8,175 nt of DNA from Rubripirellula sp. GTDB lineage: Bacteria > Planctomycetota > Planctomycetia > Pirellulales > Pirellulaceae. Each line of letters begins with the position of its first letter. The first letter of the stretch is position 1. A program made the position numbers and the translations under genes. Positions 1 to 7,006 of the stretch are shown here, piece by piece. The stretch is from contig JARFQX010000507.1 in NCBI GenBank assembly GCA_029287555.1, forward strand, positions 1 to 8,175, given 5' to 3'. The notes under the pieces were generated by a model that did not search any database, was not told the DNA's origin, and was given only the letters and a program-made list of their open reading frames with translations.

Positions 1-797
1 CCACGCTGGATCTCTTCGACCGGGACACCGTAGGTCTGCTTCATCTGGCCACCATACTGATTGATGATGTCCTGCAGCTCCTGAGGCACGCTGCTGCTGC
101 CATGCATGACCAAGTGGGTATTGGGAAGCTTGGCGTGAATCTCTTCGATGCGTGTCATTGCCAAGACCTCGCCCGTCGGCTTCTTGGAAAACTTGTACGC
201 GCCGTGGCTGGTACCAATGGCGACGGCGAGTGCATCGACGCCCGTTTCCTCAACGAATTGCGCGGCCTGGTCCGGATCGGTCAGCAGCTGATCTCGAGAC
301 AATTCGCCCACCGCACCGTGACCATCTTCTTGTTCGCCGGAACCGGATTCCAACGAACCGAGGCAGCCCAATTCGCCTTCGACGCTGACGCCTTGCGCGT
401 GGGCCATCTTGACCACCTCCGCCGTGACCCGAACGTTGTAGTCGTAATCGGCCGGGGTCTTGCCATCTTCCATCAGCGACCCATCCATCATCACGCTGGT
501 GAAGCCATTGTCGATCGCCGACTGGCACGTCTCCGGGCTGTTGCCATGGTCTTGGTGCATCACCGTCGGAATGTGCGGATACAGCTCGGTGGCTGCCAAC
601 ATCAGATGTCGCAAGTAAGCGTCTTGGGAGTAGGCCCGAGCTCCACGCGACGCCTGGATGATCACGGGCGAATCGGTTGCCTCGGCCGCCTCCATGATGG
701 CCTGGATCTGTTCCATGTTATTAACGTTGAAAGCTGCCACGCCGTAATCGTTTTCGGCAGCGTGATCCAGGACGACTCGAAGGGGAACCAGTGGCAT
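1..797 (-). CDS. fba: Class II fructose-1,6-bisphosphate aldolase (Calvin-cycle subtype), 3' end cut off by the window
   Basis: This cytosolic zinc enzyme reversibly cleaves fructose 1,6-bisphosphate to dihydroxyacetone phosphate and glyceraldehyde 3-phosphate in glycolysis, gluconeogenesis and the Calvin cycle. The frame is open from the ATG at 797 to the window edge and gives 265 residues; the family is usually about 340-360, so roughly 80-95 C-terminal residues are missing. Visible family marks are the N-terminal AAFNVNNMEQ at 21-30, HQDHG at 81-85 (catalytic Asp83, zinc ligand His84), DGSLMEDG at 105-112, the GELG loop with Glu142 (140s), TSHGAYKF at 196-203 with a zinc-ligand His198, and HGSSS at 232-236. 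The N-terminal MPLVPLRVVLDHAAEN pattern matches the Calvin-cycle subtype. The start is supported by this alignment, though upstream there is only a weak AGG. It follows the dehydratase gene by 201 bases and probably has its own promoter. It is unlikely to be the keto-deoxy-acid aldolase of a xylonate pathway, because those are normally class I Schiff-base enzymes. Confidence 0.95.
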   Translation of the reverse strand, partial: MPLVPLRVVLDHAAENDYGVAAFNVNNMEQIQAIMEAAEATDSPVIIQASRGARAYSQDAYLRHLMLAATELYPHIPTVMHQDHGNSPETCQSAIDNGFTSVMMDGSLMEDGKTPADYDYNVRVTAEVVKMAHAQGVSVEGELGCLGSLESGSGEQEDGHGAVGELSRDQLLTDPDQAAQFVEETGVDALAVAIGTSHGAYKFSKKPTGEVLAMTRIEEIHAKLPNTHLVMHGSSSVPQELQDIINQYGGQMKQTYGVPVEEIQR

Positions 798-861
798 GAT
801 TGAACCTGAAACGAACGGGTGAAATGGGCGTGAAGAACGAGATGCTCCGCCTCGTGGGTGA

Positions 862-889
862 ATTATCTCCGAGGTCGCGGTGATCGCAA
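862..889 (-). promoter_or_regulatory. Candidate sigma70-like promoter for the aldolase gene
   Basis: Read on the minus strand, TTGCGA (889-884) and GATAAT (867-862) are separated by 16 bases, close to the TTGACA/TATAAT consensus (4 of 6 and 5 of 6 matches). Transcription would begin near 855 and leave a leader of about 58 bases before the aldolase ATG at 797. The site lies in the only stretch between the dehydratase stop and the aldolase start, which contains no ORF of its own that looks real. The match is by eye and planctomycete promoters are poorly characterised, so this is tentative. Confidence 0.4.
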
Positions 890-998
890 GGGCGTGGGGA
901 TGTCCGGATGGATCGGCTCCCCTATCCCCGCTCTCTGGGATCATGCGGGCCTTTACCTCAGTCCAGGCTCAACCGCCGCCCGGCGAGCGCGAAACCCG

Positions 999-2954
999 CT
1001 AGCTGGGACGGGCCGGAGTTTGTTGCTCGCTTCCCAGCCGCTCGATGATTGCATCGACATCGTAGACACAACCGCCCCAGGTGCCGCCGCCCGCCTGCTG
1101 CAACGCCGCCCACAACCGGGTGTCATCGGGAAGATCGGGATCGACACAAAGATCGGGGTGCGGATCACGTGAGGCGAGTAACGACTGGGCATCCTGTCCG
1201 TCTCCCTCAACCAGGTTGACGTGGCCGGTCAAGTGATTGCGGTCGATTTCGATCTCGATGATGTCCCCGTCGCGGACTTTGGCGATCGGACCACCGGCCA
1301 AGGCTTCGGGGCCAACGTGACCCACGCAGGCACCCGTGCTGACGCCGGAAAAGCGTGCGTCGGTGACCAACGCCACCTCCTTTCCGAAGGACAGGTATTT
1401 GAGCGCCGAGGTGATTTGATAGGTCTCTTCCATTCCGCATCCCAGCGGTCCACGGCCGATCAGAACGATCACATCGCCCGCCTTGATCGGTTGGCCTTGT
1501 TGCCCCTTGATCGCCGCGATCGCGTCCCGTTCCGAGGTGAACACGCGGGCCGGCCCCCGCTTGCGATAAACGCCGTCGTCATCGATGACCGTCGGGTCGA
1601 TGGACGTCGATTTGATCACCGAGCCTTCGGGGCAAAGGTTGCCAAGGGGGAAACAGACGGTGCTGGTTAATCCGCGCCGCTTCGCCTCGTTGGGTGGAAT
1701 GACAACTTCGTCCGGATCGACACCGTCAGCCGCCGCGAGGTGTTCGCGACAGACGCGCCGACGGTCGGAGTCCTTCCACTGGTCAAGAATCTCATTCCAA
1801 GACATCCCCGTCACCGTGCGGGCTTCCGACTTGAGCAGGCCGAGCTCGCGCAGATGCCAGGCCACTTCGGGAACGCCTCCCGCCAGGAACAGACGAACGG
1901 TTGGGTGGCCGACGGGCCCGTTGGGAAGACAATCGACGAACCGAGGAACCAACTTGTTGATGCTGCGAAACCGCTCGGCATCCGGACGCGTTAACCCGGC
2001 GGCCGCGGCAATTGCCGGGATGTGGATCAACAGGTTCGTGCTGCCGCCGACCGCCGCATGAATCAACATCGCGTTATAGACCGCGTCTTCGGTCAACACA
2101 CCGCGAAGCGTTTCCCCTCGCTCGTGCATCGCGATCGAGGCAGCGGCTGAATCGCGAGCCAGCTTGGTCCAGATTGGCTGGCCGCTCGGTGCCAGGGCGG
2201 CGTGCGGGACGGTCATGCCCAACGCTTCGGCGACGACCTGGCTCGTCGCAGCGGTGCCCAGGAACTGGCAGCCGCCTCCCGGAGTGCCGCAGGCCCGGCA
2301 GCCTTCGAGCGAAGCCTCCTCCAGAGTCATCTCACCGCGGCTGTAGCGGGCGCCAATTGTTTGCACCTTGCCCGCGTCTTCGCCAACGGTCGGCGGCAAC
2401 GTGACCCCGCCCGGAACCAGCACGTTGGCCAAGTCACCACAACCTGCGATTGCCATCATCATGGCGGGCAAGCCCTTGTCGCAGGTGGCGATTCCAATCA
2501 CGCCTTTGCGTCTTGGCAGCGAGCGAATCAACCGTCGCATCACCATCGCCGCATCGTTGCGGTAGGGGAGCGAATCGAACATCCCGCGCGTGCCCTGGCT
2601 GCGCCCGTCGCACGGATCACTCACGAAGGCCGCAAAGGGGACGCCGTCTTGTTCGCTGATCTGCTCGGCCGCCGCTTGGACCAACAGGCCGACTTCCCAG
2701 TGACCGGTGTGGTAGCCAAGGGCCAACGGCGTGCCGTCCGGTTTGCGAACGCCGCCTTGAGTACTGAGGATCAGGTACTGGTCCCCCAGTGCGCGGCGAG
2801 GATCAAGTCCCATGCCAACACTTTGGGTCAATCCGAACAGATCACCACTGCTCCAAGTCCGAAGAATCTCATCGCTGAGCGGTAATTTACCGGCCGGTCC
2901 AGGAGCGTGAGTGCGTAGTGACTCGGCAGCAGGAGGCTGAAAGTACTTGTCCAT
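999..2954 (-). CDS. yjhG: YjhG/YagF-family dehydratase of the IlvD/Edd superfamily, probable D-xylonate (sugar-acid) dehydratase
   Basis: This cytosolic iron-sulfur enzyme should remove water from a sugar acid, in E. coli YjhG and YagF from D-xylonate to 2-keto-3-deoxy-D-xylonate. The 651 residues match the roughly 655 of those proteins. Matching blocks run the whole length: GYHTGHWE at 80-87, SDPCDGRSQGTRGMFDSLPY at 112-131, ATCDKGLPA at 156-164, PGGVTLPPTVGEDAGKVQTI at 181-200, GGGCQFLGTA at 226-235, GGSTN at 303-307, GLTSTVCFP at 428-436, TDARFSGVSTGAC at 531-543 and GGTWGGC at 623-629. Cys115, Cys158 and Cys229 are the expected cluster ligands, and Ser536 is the likely catalytic serine. 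The length and blocks separate it from IlvD and Edd proper, which are shorter. A TAA stop lies directly before the ATG at 2954, so no earlier start is possible; there is no Shine-Dalgarno sequence, because a heptamer array ends five bases upstream. Another pentonate or hexonate could be the true substrate. Confidence 0.9.
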   Translation of the reverse strand: MDKYFQPPAAESLRTHAPGPAGKLPLSDEILRTWSSGDLFGLTQSVGMGLDPRRALGDQYLILSTQGGVRKPDGTPLALGYHTGHWEVGLLVQAAAEQISEQDGVPFAAFVSDPCDGRSQGTRGMFDSLPYRNDAAMVMRRLIRSLPRRKGVIGIATCDKGLPAMMMAIAGCGDLANVLVPGGVTLPPTVGEDAGKVQTIGARYSRGEMTLEEASLEGCRACGTPGGGCQFLGTAATSQVVAEALGMTVPHAALAPSGQPIWTKLARDSAAASIAMHERGETLRGVLTEDAVYNAMLIHAAVGGSTNLLIHIPAIAAAAGLTRPDAERFRSINKLVPRFVDCLPNGPVGHPTVRLFLAGGVPEVAWHLRELGLLKSEARTVTGMSWNEILDQWKDSDRRRVCREHLAAADGVDPDEVVIPPNEAKRRGLTSTVCFPLGNLCPEGSVIKSTSIDPTVIDDDGVYRKRGPARVFTSERDAIAAIKGQQGQPIKAGDVIVLIGRGPLGCGMEETYQITSALKYLSFGKEVALVTDARFSGVSTGACVGHVGPEALAGGPIAKVRDGDIIEIEIDRNHLTGHVNLVEGDGQDAQSLLASRDPHPDLCVDPDLPDDTRLWAALQQAGGGTWGGCVYDVDAIIERLGSEQQTPARPS

Positions 2955-2959
2955 TTAGA

Positions 2960-3057
2960 GAGTGGCGAGAAGCGAGTGGTGAGTGGCGAGTGGCGAGTGG
3001 CGAGTGGCGAGTGGCGAGAGGTGAGTGGCGGGTGGTGAGAGGTGAGAGGTGAGAGGT
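2960..3057 (+). repeat. Heptamer tandem array, 14 units of GAGWGGY
   Basis: Fourteen consecutive 7-base units fill exactly 98 bases with no indel. In order they are GAGTGGC, GAGAAGC, GAGTGGT, five GAGTGGC (2981-3015), GAGAGGT, GAGTGGC, GGGTGGT and three GAGAGGT (3037-3057). The purine-rich strand is the plus strand, so a minus-strand transcript would carry a pyrimidine-rich run. Translation across it gives a repeated seven-residue SPLATRH pattern in shadow frames, which is an artefact of the repeat. The array fills most of the gap between the helicase stop and the dehydratase ATG. It resembles in style the short tandemly repeated heptamers known from cyanobacteria, but homology to those is not claimed. 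Confidence 0.93.
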
Positions 3058-3073
3058 ATTTTGTAGCTTCTTC

Positions 3074-3096
3074 GTTCTCGCGACTCGCGACTCGCC
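3074..3096 (-). repeat. Inverted heptamer block facing the array
   Basis: On the minus strand this stretch reads as two GAGTCGC units (3094-3081) followed by GAGAACG. It is therefore the same kind of heptamer as the main array but on the opposite strand. The 20 bases at 3077-3096 can pair with the GGCGAGTGGCGAGTGGCGAG phases of the array with 18 of 20 positions matching, since the two heptamers differ at one base. A transcript through the helicase-dehydratase gap could thus fold into an imperfect hairpin, with several possible registers because the array is periodic. There is no run of U after it, so it is not a standard intrinsic terminator. Confidence 0.65.
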
Positions 3097-3112
3097 GCGC
3101 GCCCCACACCAC

Positions 3113-4381
3113 TCAAAACCTTCGTTTCCGCTTGCGGTGCATGGGATTGAGACGTTTCTTGCCAGGAGTGGTGGGTTCTTCGTCCGGCTTCTTCTTCTCC
3201 GGGGGCGGGGGAACGGCTTCGAAGCCTTCGATGAAGTCGCGCCCGAGCTGCTTGTTGATCCGCTGTTCAATGCTCGTCAGAACCTCGCCTTCTCCTGGAA
3301 CGACGAAGGTAAACGCGATCCCCTCGCGTCCCATCCGCCCGGTTCTTCCCACGCGATGGACGTAGTCGTCGCAGTCTTGAGGCACATCGTAGTTGATGAT
3401 GTGCGAGATGGTGCTGATGTCGATTCCCCGGCCGACAACGTCCGTCGCGACAAGGATCTTGAGGTCCCCGTCGCGCAGCTTCTGCAGGACTCGATCCCGT
3501 TCGCGCTGCGCCATGTCGCCATGCATGCTGCCACAGGCACGATGGGTGCGGCTGAGTTGGCGGTAGAGCCGATCGGTCCCCCGCTTGGTCCGACAGAAAA
3601 TGATGGCTTGCTCGGGTTTTTCACGTTGCAGCAAACGGTCGAGCAGCTCCGCCTTTCGATCTTGGGCAACGGTGAAGTAACGCTGTTCGATGGTCTCAAC
3701 GGCCATCTCGTTCTTGCTGCAATCGATCACCACCGGATCGACCATGTACGATTCGGCAAGCCGTCGCACGGTGGGCGGCAAAGTCGCCGAGAGTAACAGC
3801 GTTTGACGGTTGCGTGGACACTTGCGCAGGATTCTCTCAATCTGTGGTCGAAATCCGATGTCCAACATGCGGTCCGCTTCGTCCAGCACAACGCACCAAA
3901 CCTTCCCGGTGCGGAGCGACTTACGCTGCAGGTGATCGTGCAAACGGCCCGGGGTCCCGACCACCATTTGGACGCCATTGTCGAGTTGGCGGAGTTGGCG
4001 GGTGATGTTCTTGCCGCCCGCCAGGACCGCAATTTCCGTTTCCACCCCGTGGGCCAACCGCTGCGCTTCGCGGCCCACCTGGTCGGCCAATTCACGCGTC
4101 GGCACGATGACGATCGCCTGCGGATCGCGGCATTCTTCGAGCGAATCGAGTTGCTCCAGAATGGGAATCGAGAAGGCGGCGGTCTTTCCGGTGCCGGTAC
4201 GCGCCTGGCCAATCACGTCCAGCCCGTCTAGGGCCAGCGGAATCAATTGTGATTGAATCGGCGACGGCTCGGTAAATCCCGCTCTCTTGATCGCCTGTCG
4301 CATCACGGGCGACAAATCCAAATCGTCGAACGACTGGATTTCTTCCTCAACAACGTCTGTAACAACTTCGGTTTGGTTCAT
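3113..4381 (-). CDS. DEAD-box ATP-dependent RNA helicase (RhlE/CshA-like)
   Basis: This cytosolic ATP-driven protein unwinds or remodels RNA, typically in ribosome assembly or RNA decay. Its 422 residues hold a complete two-domain core: the Q motif with Phe18 and Gln43, motif I ARTGTGKT at 60-67, Ia PTRELAD at 94-100, TPGR at 143-146, DEAD at 167-170, SAT at 198-200, IIFCRTK at 260-266, motif V TDVVGRGID at 313-321 and motif VI HRVGRTGR at 342-349. Motif V has VGRGID where many bacterial members have AARGLD. The tail from about 391 is proline-rich, then strongly basic (KKRLNPMHRKRKRRF), and is probably an RNA-binding extension; it is short for RhlE. The ATG at 4381 is chosen because it places the Q motif at a normal distance, although no Shine-Dalgarno sequence is seen. 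It begins 77 bases after the permease stop. Its link to sugar metabolism is probably only positional. Confidence 0.95.
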   Translation of the reverse strand: MNQTEVVTDVVEEEIQSFDDLDLSPVMRQAIKRAGFTEPSPIQSQLIPLALDGLDVIGQARTGTGKTAAFSIPILEQLDSLEECRDPQAIVIVPTRELADQVGREAQRLAHGVETEIAVLAGGKNITRQLRQLDNGVQMVVGTPGRLHDHLQRKSLRTGKVWCVVLDEADRMLDIGFRPQIERILRKCPRNRQTLLLSATLPPTVRRLAESYMVDPVVIDCSKNEMAVETIEQRYFTVAQDRKAELLDRLLQREKPEQAIIFCRTKRGTDRLYRQLSRTHRACGSMHGDMAQRERDRVLQKLRDGDLKILVATDVVGRGIDISTISHIINYDVPQDCDDYVHRVGRTGRMGREGIAFTFVVPGEGEVLTSIEQRINKQLGRDFIEGFEAVPPPPEKKKPDEEPTTPGKKRLNPMHRKRKRRF

Positions 4382-4423
4382 GCGAGCAGTTTAGCGTCAA
4401 GCCCTCGATTGGGCCACGCGGGC

Positions 4424-4450
4424 GCGGGGCAGCGATCGGGATCGCCCCGC
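4424..4450 (-). other. Stem-loop between permease and helicase genes
   Basis: GCGGG (4424-4428) can pair with CCCGC (4446-4450), and inside it GCGAT (4432-4436) with ATCGC (4441-4445) around a CGGG loop, leaving a three-base bulge. Alternatively GCGGGGC (4424-4430) pairs with GCCCCGC (4444-4450) as seven uninterrupted base pairs. It starts a few bases after the permease stop in the direction of transcription. No U-rich run follows on the minus strand, so it fits a processing or 3'-end-protecting hairpin, or a weak attenuator between transporter and helicase, better than a factor-independent terminator. Confidence 0.5.
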
Positions 4451-4458
4451 GACGCGAC

Positions 4459-5448
4459 TCACTGGTCGAGTTTGGCCTGTTGGGCGGCCCGCCGGCGAGC
4501 CGCGTAGCGTTTGACCAGTTCGTCCGTCACGACTCCGCCCAAAATCACGGCTCCGATCACGGCGTACTCGATGTTGGTGGGAATCGCATCAACCAGCGTG
4601 ATCGTGTTCTTTAAGACCTGCATCACCGCCGCACCAATGATCACACCGATGATGGTGCCCTCGCCGCCACGCAGGCTGCAGCCTCCCAAAACCGCTCCCG
4701 CGATCGCGTAGAGTTCGTAAAAGTTTCCGAAGTCGACCGGTTGGGCACTGCCCACGTCGAGCACGAAAAGCATCCCCCCCAACCCGCTCAGCATCCCGCA
4801 GATGACGTAGGCAAGGATCGTCATCCGATCGGTATTGATCCCGCTGAACCGGGTTGCGGTCTCGTTGCGTCCCAGGGCGAGCATGTAGCGACCATAGATG
4901 GTGAAATTCAAAAAGATGATCGCCAGCACGGCAACGACCATCAGAATCACGCAGGGATTGGGAATGCCGAAATCGGTCCCCGGCAGCGCAACCTCTCCCT
5001 GGGATAACTCGCGCAGACCCTGGAATCCTCCCCGGAATCCTTGGGTTTGGTCCTGCACGATACCCCGTGTCAGGCCTCGATAGAACAACAGCCCGCAGAG
5101 GGTCACGACGAATGGTTGCAATTTGACCTTGGTGATCAGCAATCCGTGCGTGAGTCCGATGGCAAGCGAAATGAGTCCCACCACCAACAGCGCCAGCGGC
5201 ACGGAGAACTGATGTTCGACGAGCATCCAGGGCAACAAGCATCCAACCAGGCAAACGACGGAGCCGATCGACAGATCGATGCCCGCCGTGATGATCACGA
5301 AGGCGGCACCTATCGACAAAATGCCGAACAGGGCGCTGCGCCGAATCAGATTCTCGATGTTGAATTCGGTCAAGAAGCGATCGCTCATCAGCGCCGTTGC
5401 AACGCAGATAAAGACGAGCAAGCCGAAGATGCCGAGTACTTTCTTCAT
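4459..5448 (-). CDS. Sugar ABC transporter permease, RbsC type (CUT2 / BPD_transp_2 family)
   Basis: This inner-membrane channel subunit of a sugar importer probably works as a dimer with the ATPase and binding protein encoded just upstream. Starting at the ATG at 5448 gives 329 residues, normal for RbsC-like permeases. The frame stays open upstream to 5556, but that would add 36 hydrophilic residues overlapping the ATPase end; MKKVLGIFGLLVFICVATAL from 5448 is a typical first membrane segment. Further hydrophobic stretches lie near 40-56, 62-78, 84-104, 112-124, 166-184, 209-230, 245-259, 265-283 and 294-306. The family signature AGIDLSIGSV is at 55-64, and the glycine-rich cytoplasmic loop GGCSLRGGEGTIIG is at 255-268. 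The C-terminus is basic, as expected for the cytoplasmic side. The start lies 7 bases after the ATPase stop, so translation is probably coupled. The sugar transported cannot be read from this subunit. Confidence 0.93.
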   Translation of the reverse strand: MKKVLGIFGLLVFICVATALMSDRFLTEFNIENLIRRSALFGILSIGAAFVIITAGIDLSIGSVVCLVGCLLPWMLVEHQFSVPLALLVVGLISLAIGLTHGLLITKVKLQPFVVTLCGLLFYRGLTRGIVQDQTQGFRGGFQGLRELSQGEVALPGTDFGIPNPCVILMVVAVLAIIFLNFTIYGRYMLALGRNETATRFSGINTDRMTILAYVICGMLSGLGGMLFVLDVGSAQPVDFGNFYELYAIAGAVLGGCSLRGGEGTIIGVIIGAAVMQVLKNTITLVDAIPTNIEYAVIGAVILGGVVTDELVKRYAARRRAAQQAKLDQ

Positions 5449-5455
5449 CGTTGAT

Positions 5456-7006
5456 TCATGCTTCACGGGTGAGGTTGCGGCTCCCGGTCGCCAACTGCAT
5501 GACGGCTTCTTCGGAGAGTTGTGAGCGATTGAGTTGTCCCGTGATCTGACCCTCATGCATCACGATGACGCGGTCGGACATGCTCAGAACTTCTTCCATC
5601 TCGCTGGAAACGAACAATACGGCAACGCCCTGTTCGGCGAGCTCTTCCATCAGCCGATAAATCTCTTGCTTGGCACCGATGTCGACACCTCGGGTCGGTT
5701 CATCGAGCAACAGCACACGGGGATTCATCGACAACCATTTGCCGATGACGACCTTTTGTTGATTGCCCCCTGATAAATACTGCACCTCCTGGGCGTCGTT
5801 CGGCGCCTTGATCCGCATCTCACGAATCATTCGATCGGAATCGCTCCGCTGTTGGGTCCGATTGAGGAACATGCCTGCGATACGATTGCGTTCGAGTCCG
5901 GGGAGTCCGATGTTCGCGCGAATTCCCATCTCAAGAATCAAGCCCTGCTGCTTGCGGTCCTCCGGAACCATCGCCAAGCCCGCTTCGATGGCGTGTCGTG
6001 CATTGAGCGTTGAGATCGGCTGGCCATCAACTTCCACTCGCCCCGCGATTGTGCGATCGATTCCGAAGATCGCTCGCAGCAATTCGGTGCGGCCGGCTCC
6101 GACGAGACCCGCAAGCCCCACCATCTCACCGGCTCCAACCTCCAGGTTGATCGAGTGTTGCGGCCAAGCCTCAGTCCGCAGTTGTTCGACTTTCAGAACC
6201 CCTTGGCCGATTGGATGCTCGGTCCTTGCGTAGAACTGCGAGATGTCGCGGCCGACCATCAATTCCACCATGGCGTCGTGCGAGATTTGATCACGCGTCA
6301 AATGCCCGGCATTCTCACCGTCGCGAAGCACCGAGACGCGGTCGGCGATTTGGTCGATCTCGCCGAGTCGATGCGAGATGTAGATGATCGTGACGCCCTG
6401 GGACCGCAGGCTCTCGATCACCCGAAACAAGGCATCGGTCTCGTGACGTGACAGGCTGCTGGTCGGTTCGTCCATGATCAACACGCGCGCGTCGACCGAC
6501 AGCGCCTTGGCGATCTCCACCATCTGCTGCACGCCGACGGGAAGCGAGCTGACGATCGTCGTCGGGTCGAGATCGAGTCCCACCATGTCCAAGTAGCAGC
6601 GAGATTCTTTGGCGATCTTGGCGAAATCGATCAAGCCGAACCGACGGGGTTCGCGACCCAGGAATATATTCGCACCGACGTCCAAGTTGTCGGCCAAGTT
6701 CAACTCCTGGTGAATCAAGGCGATGCCGTACTGCAAGGCTCGCTCCACCGAACCGATCGTGATGGTTTGGCCATCCATCACGATCTCACCGTCGTCCTGA
6801 GATTGCACGCCGGCGAGAATCTTCATCAAGGTGCTCTTGCCCGCACCGTTCTCGCCGATCACCGCGTGGACTTCGCCTTTGGTTACAGCAAGCGAAACGT
6901 CACGCAGCGCGGCCACCCCGGCGTACCGTTTCGTCAAATGGCGCACTTCCAACAGCGGCGTTTCGTCCTCGGCGGTCAACTCGTCCTCGGCGGTCAGCGC
7001 GGTCAC
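5456..7006 (-). CDS. Sugar ABC transporter ATP-binding protein, RbsA/XylG/MglA type with two ABC domains
   Basis: This cytoplasmic subunit powers sugar import by ATP hydrolysis. The 516 residues contain two ABC domains, as usual in CUT2 importers. The first has Walker A GENGAGKST at 51-59, Q-loop Gln100, a modified signature SLPVGVQQ at 154-161, Walker B VLIMDEPTSSLS at 175-186 and switch His212. The second has a degenerate Walker A GLVGAGRTE at 300-308 (Arg in place of Lys), signature LSGGNQQK at 411-418, Walker B VLLLDEPTRGVD at 431-442 and Ser468 instead of the switch His. This asymmetry is normal for RbsA-like proteins and means that mainly the first site should hydrolyse ATP. The GTG start at 7006 overlaps the upstream TGA by four bases, and a GGTGA lies three bases before it. 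The first 16 residues are an acidic, repeated extension (TAEDEL, TAEDET); a start further inside is possible but would lose this overlap. Confidence 0.94.
   Translation of the reverse strand: MTALTAEDELTAEDETPLLEVRHLTKRYAGVAALRDVSLAVTKGEVHAVIGENGAGKSTLMKILAGVQSQDDGEIVMDGQTITIGSVERALQYGIALIHQELNLADNLDVGANIFLGREPRRFGLIDFAKIAKESRCYLDMVGLDLDPTTIVSSLPVGVQQMVEIAKALSVDARVLIMDEPTSSLSRHETDALFRVIESLRSQGVTIIYISHRLGEIDQIADRVSVLRDGENAGHLTRDQISHDAMVELMVGRDISQFYARTEHPIGQGVLKVEQLRTEAWPQHSINLEVGAGEMVGLAGLVGAGRTELLRAIFGIDRTIAGRVEVDGQPISTLNARHAIEAGLAMVPEDRKQQGLILEMGIRANIGLPGLERNRIAGMFLNRTQQRSDSDRMIREMRIKAPNDAQEVQYLSGGNQQKVVIGKWLSMNPRVLLLDEPTRGVDIGAKQEIYRLMEELAEQGVAVLFVSSEMEEVLSMSDRVIVMHEGQITGQLNRSQLSEEAVMQLATGSRNLTREA
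6963..6996 (-). repeat. In-frame 16-bp direct repeat in the ATPase N-terminus
   Basis: The bases 6963-6978 recur exactly at 6981-6996, an offset of 18 bases or six codons. In the protein this gives TAEDEL followed by TAEDET at residues 5-16. It lies before the conserved ABC fold begins near residue 18, so a slippage-type duplication here would not disturb the reading frame or the domain. Confidence 0.8.

Noticed and set aside
300..308. Apparent defect of the second ATPase domain (residues 300-308 in the protein of 7006-5456: Arg in place of the Walker A Lys)
   Set aside because: This substitution is normal in the second half of RbsA/MglA-type ATPases, so it is not a sign of decay. The coordinates given here are residue numbers.
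102..803. A 233-codon plus-strand frame opposite the aldolase gene
   Set aside because: The minus strand encodes an unmistakable class II aldolase over the same bases; the plus frame is its shadow.
924..985. Short inverted repeats after the dehydratase stop (ATCCC/GGGAT at 924-941 and CGCCG/CGGCG at 974-985) as a terminator
   Set aside because: The first has only five pairs, the second has a two-base loop that cannot form as drawn, and neither is followed by a U run on the minus strand.
2202..2885. A 227-codon plus-strand frame opposite the dehydratase
   Set aside because: It is fully contained in a gene with conserved motifs along its entire length, and its own translation resembles nothing I know.
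2828..3270. Minus-strand frames encoding repeated SPLATRH peptides across the heptamer array
   Set aside because: Three 7-base units always give a 7-residue repeat in any open frame. These frames overlap the helicase end and the dehydratase start and have no other support.
4382..4405. TTGACG and TAAACT upstream of the helicase as a promoter
   Set aside because: They are adjacent rather than 16-18 bases apart, and TAAACT has no matching -35 element at the right distance.
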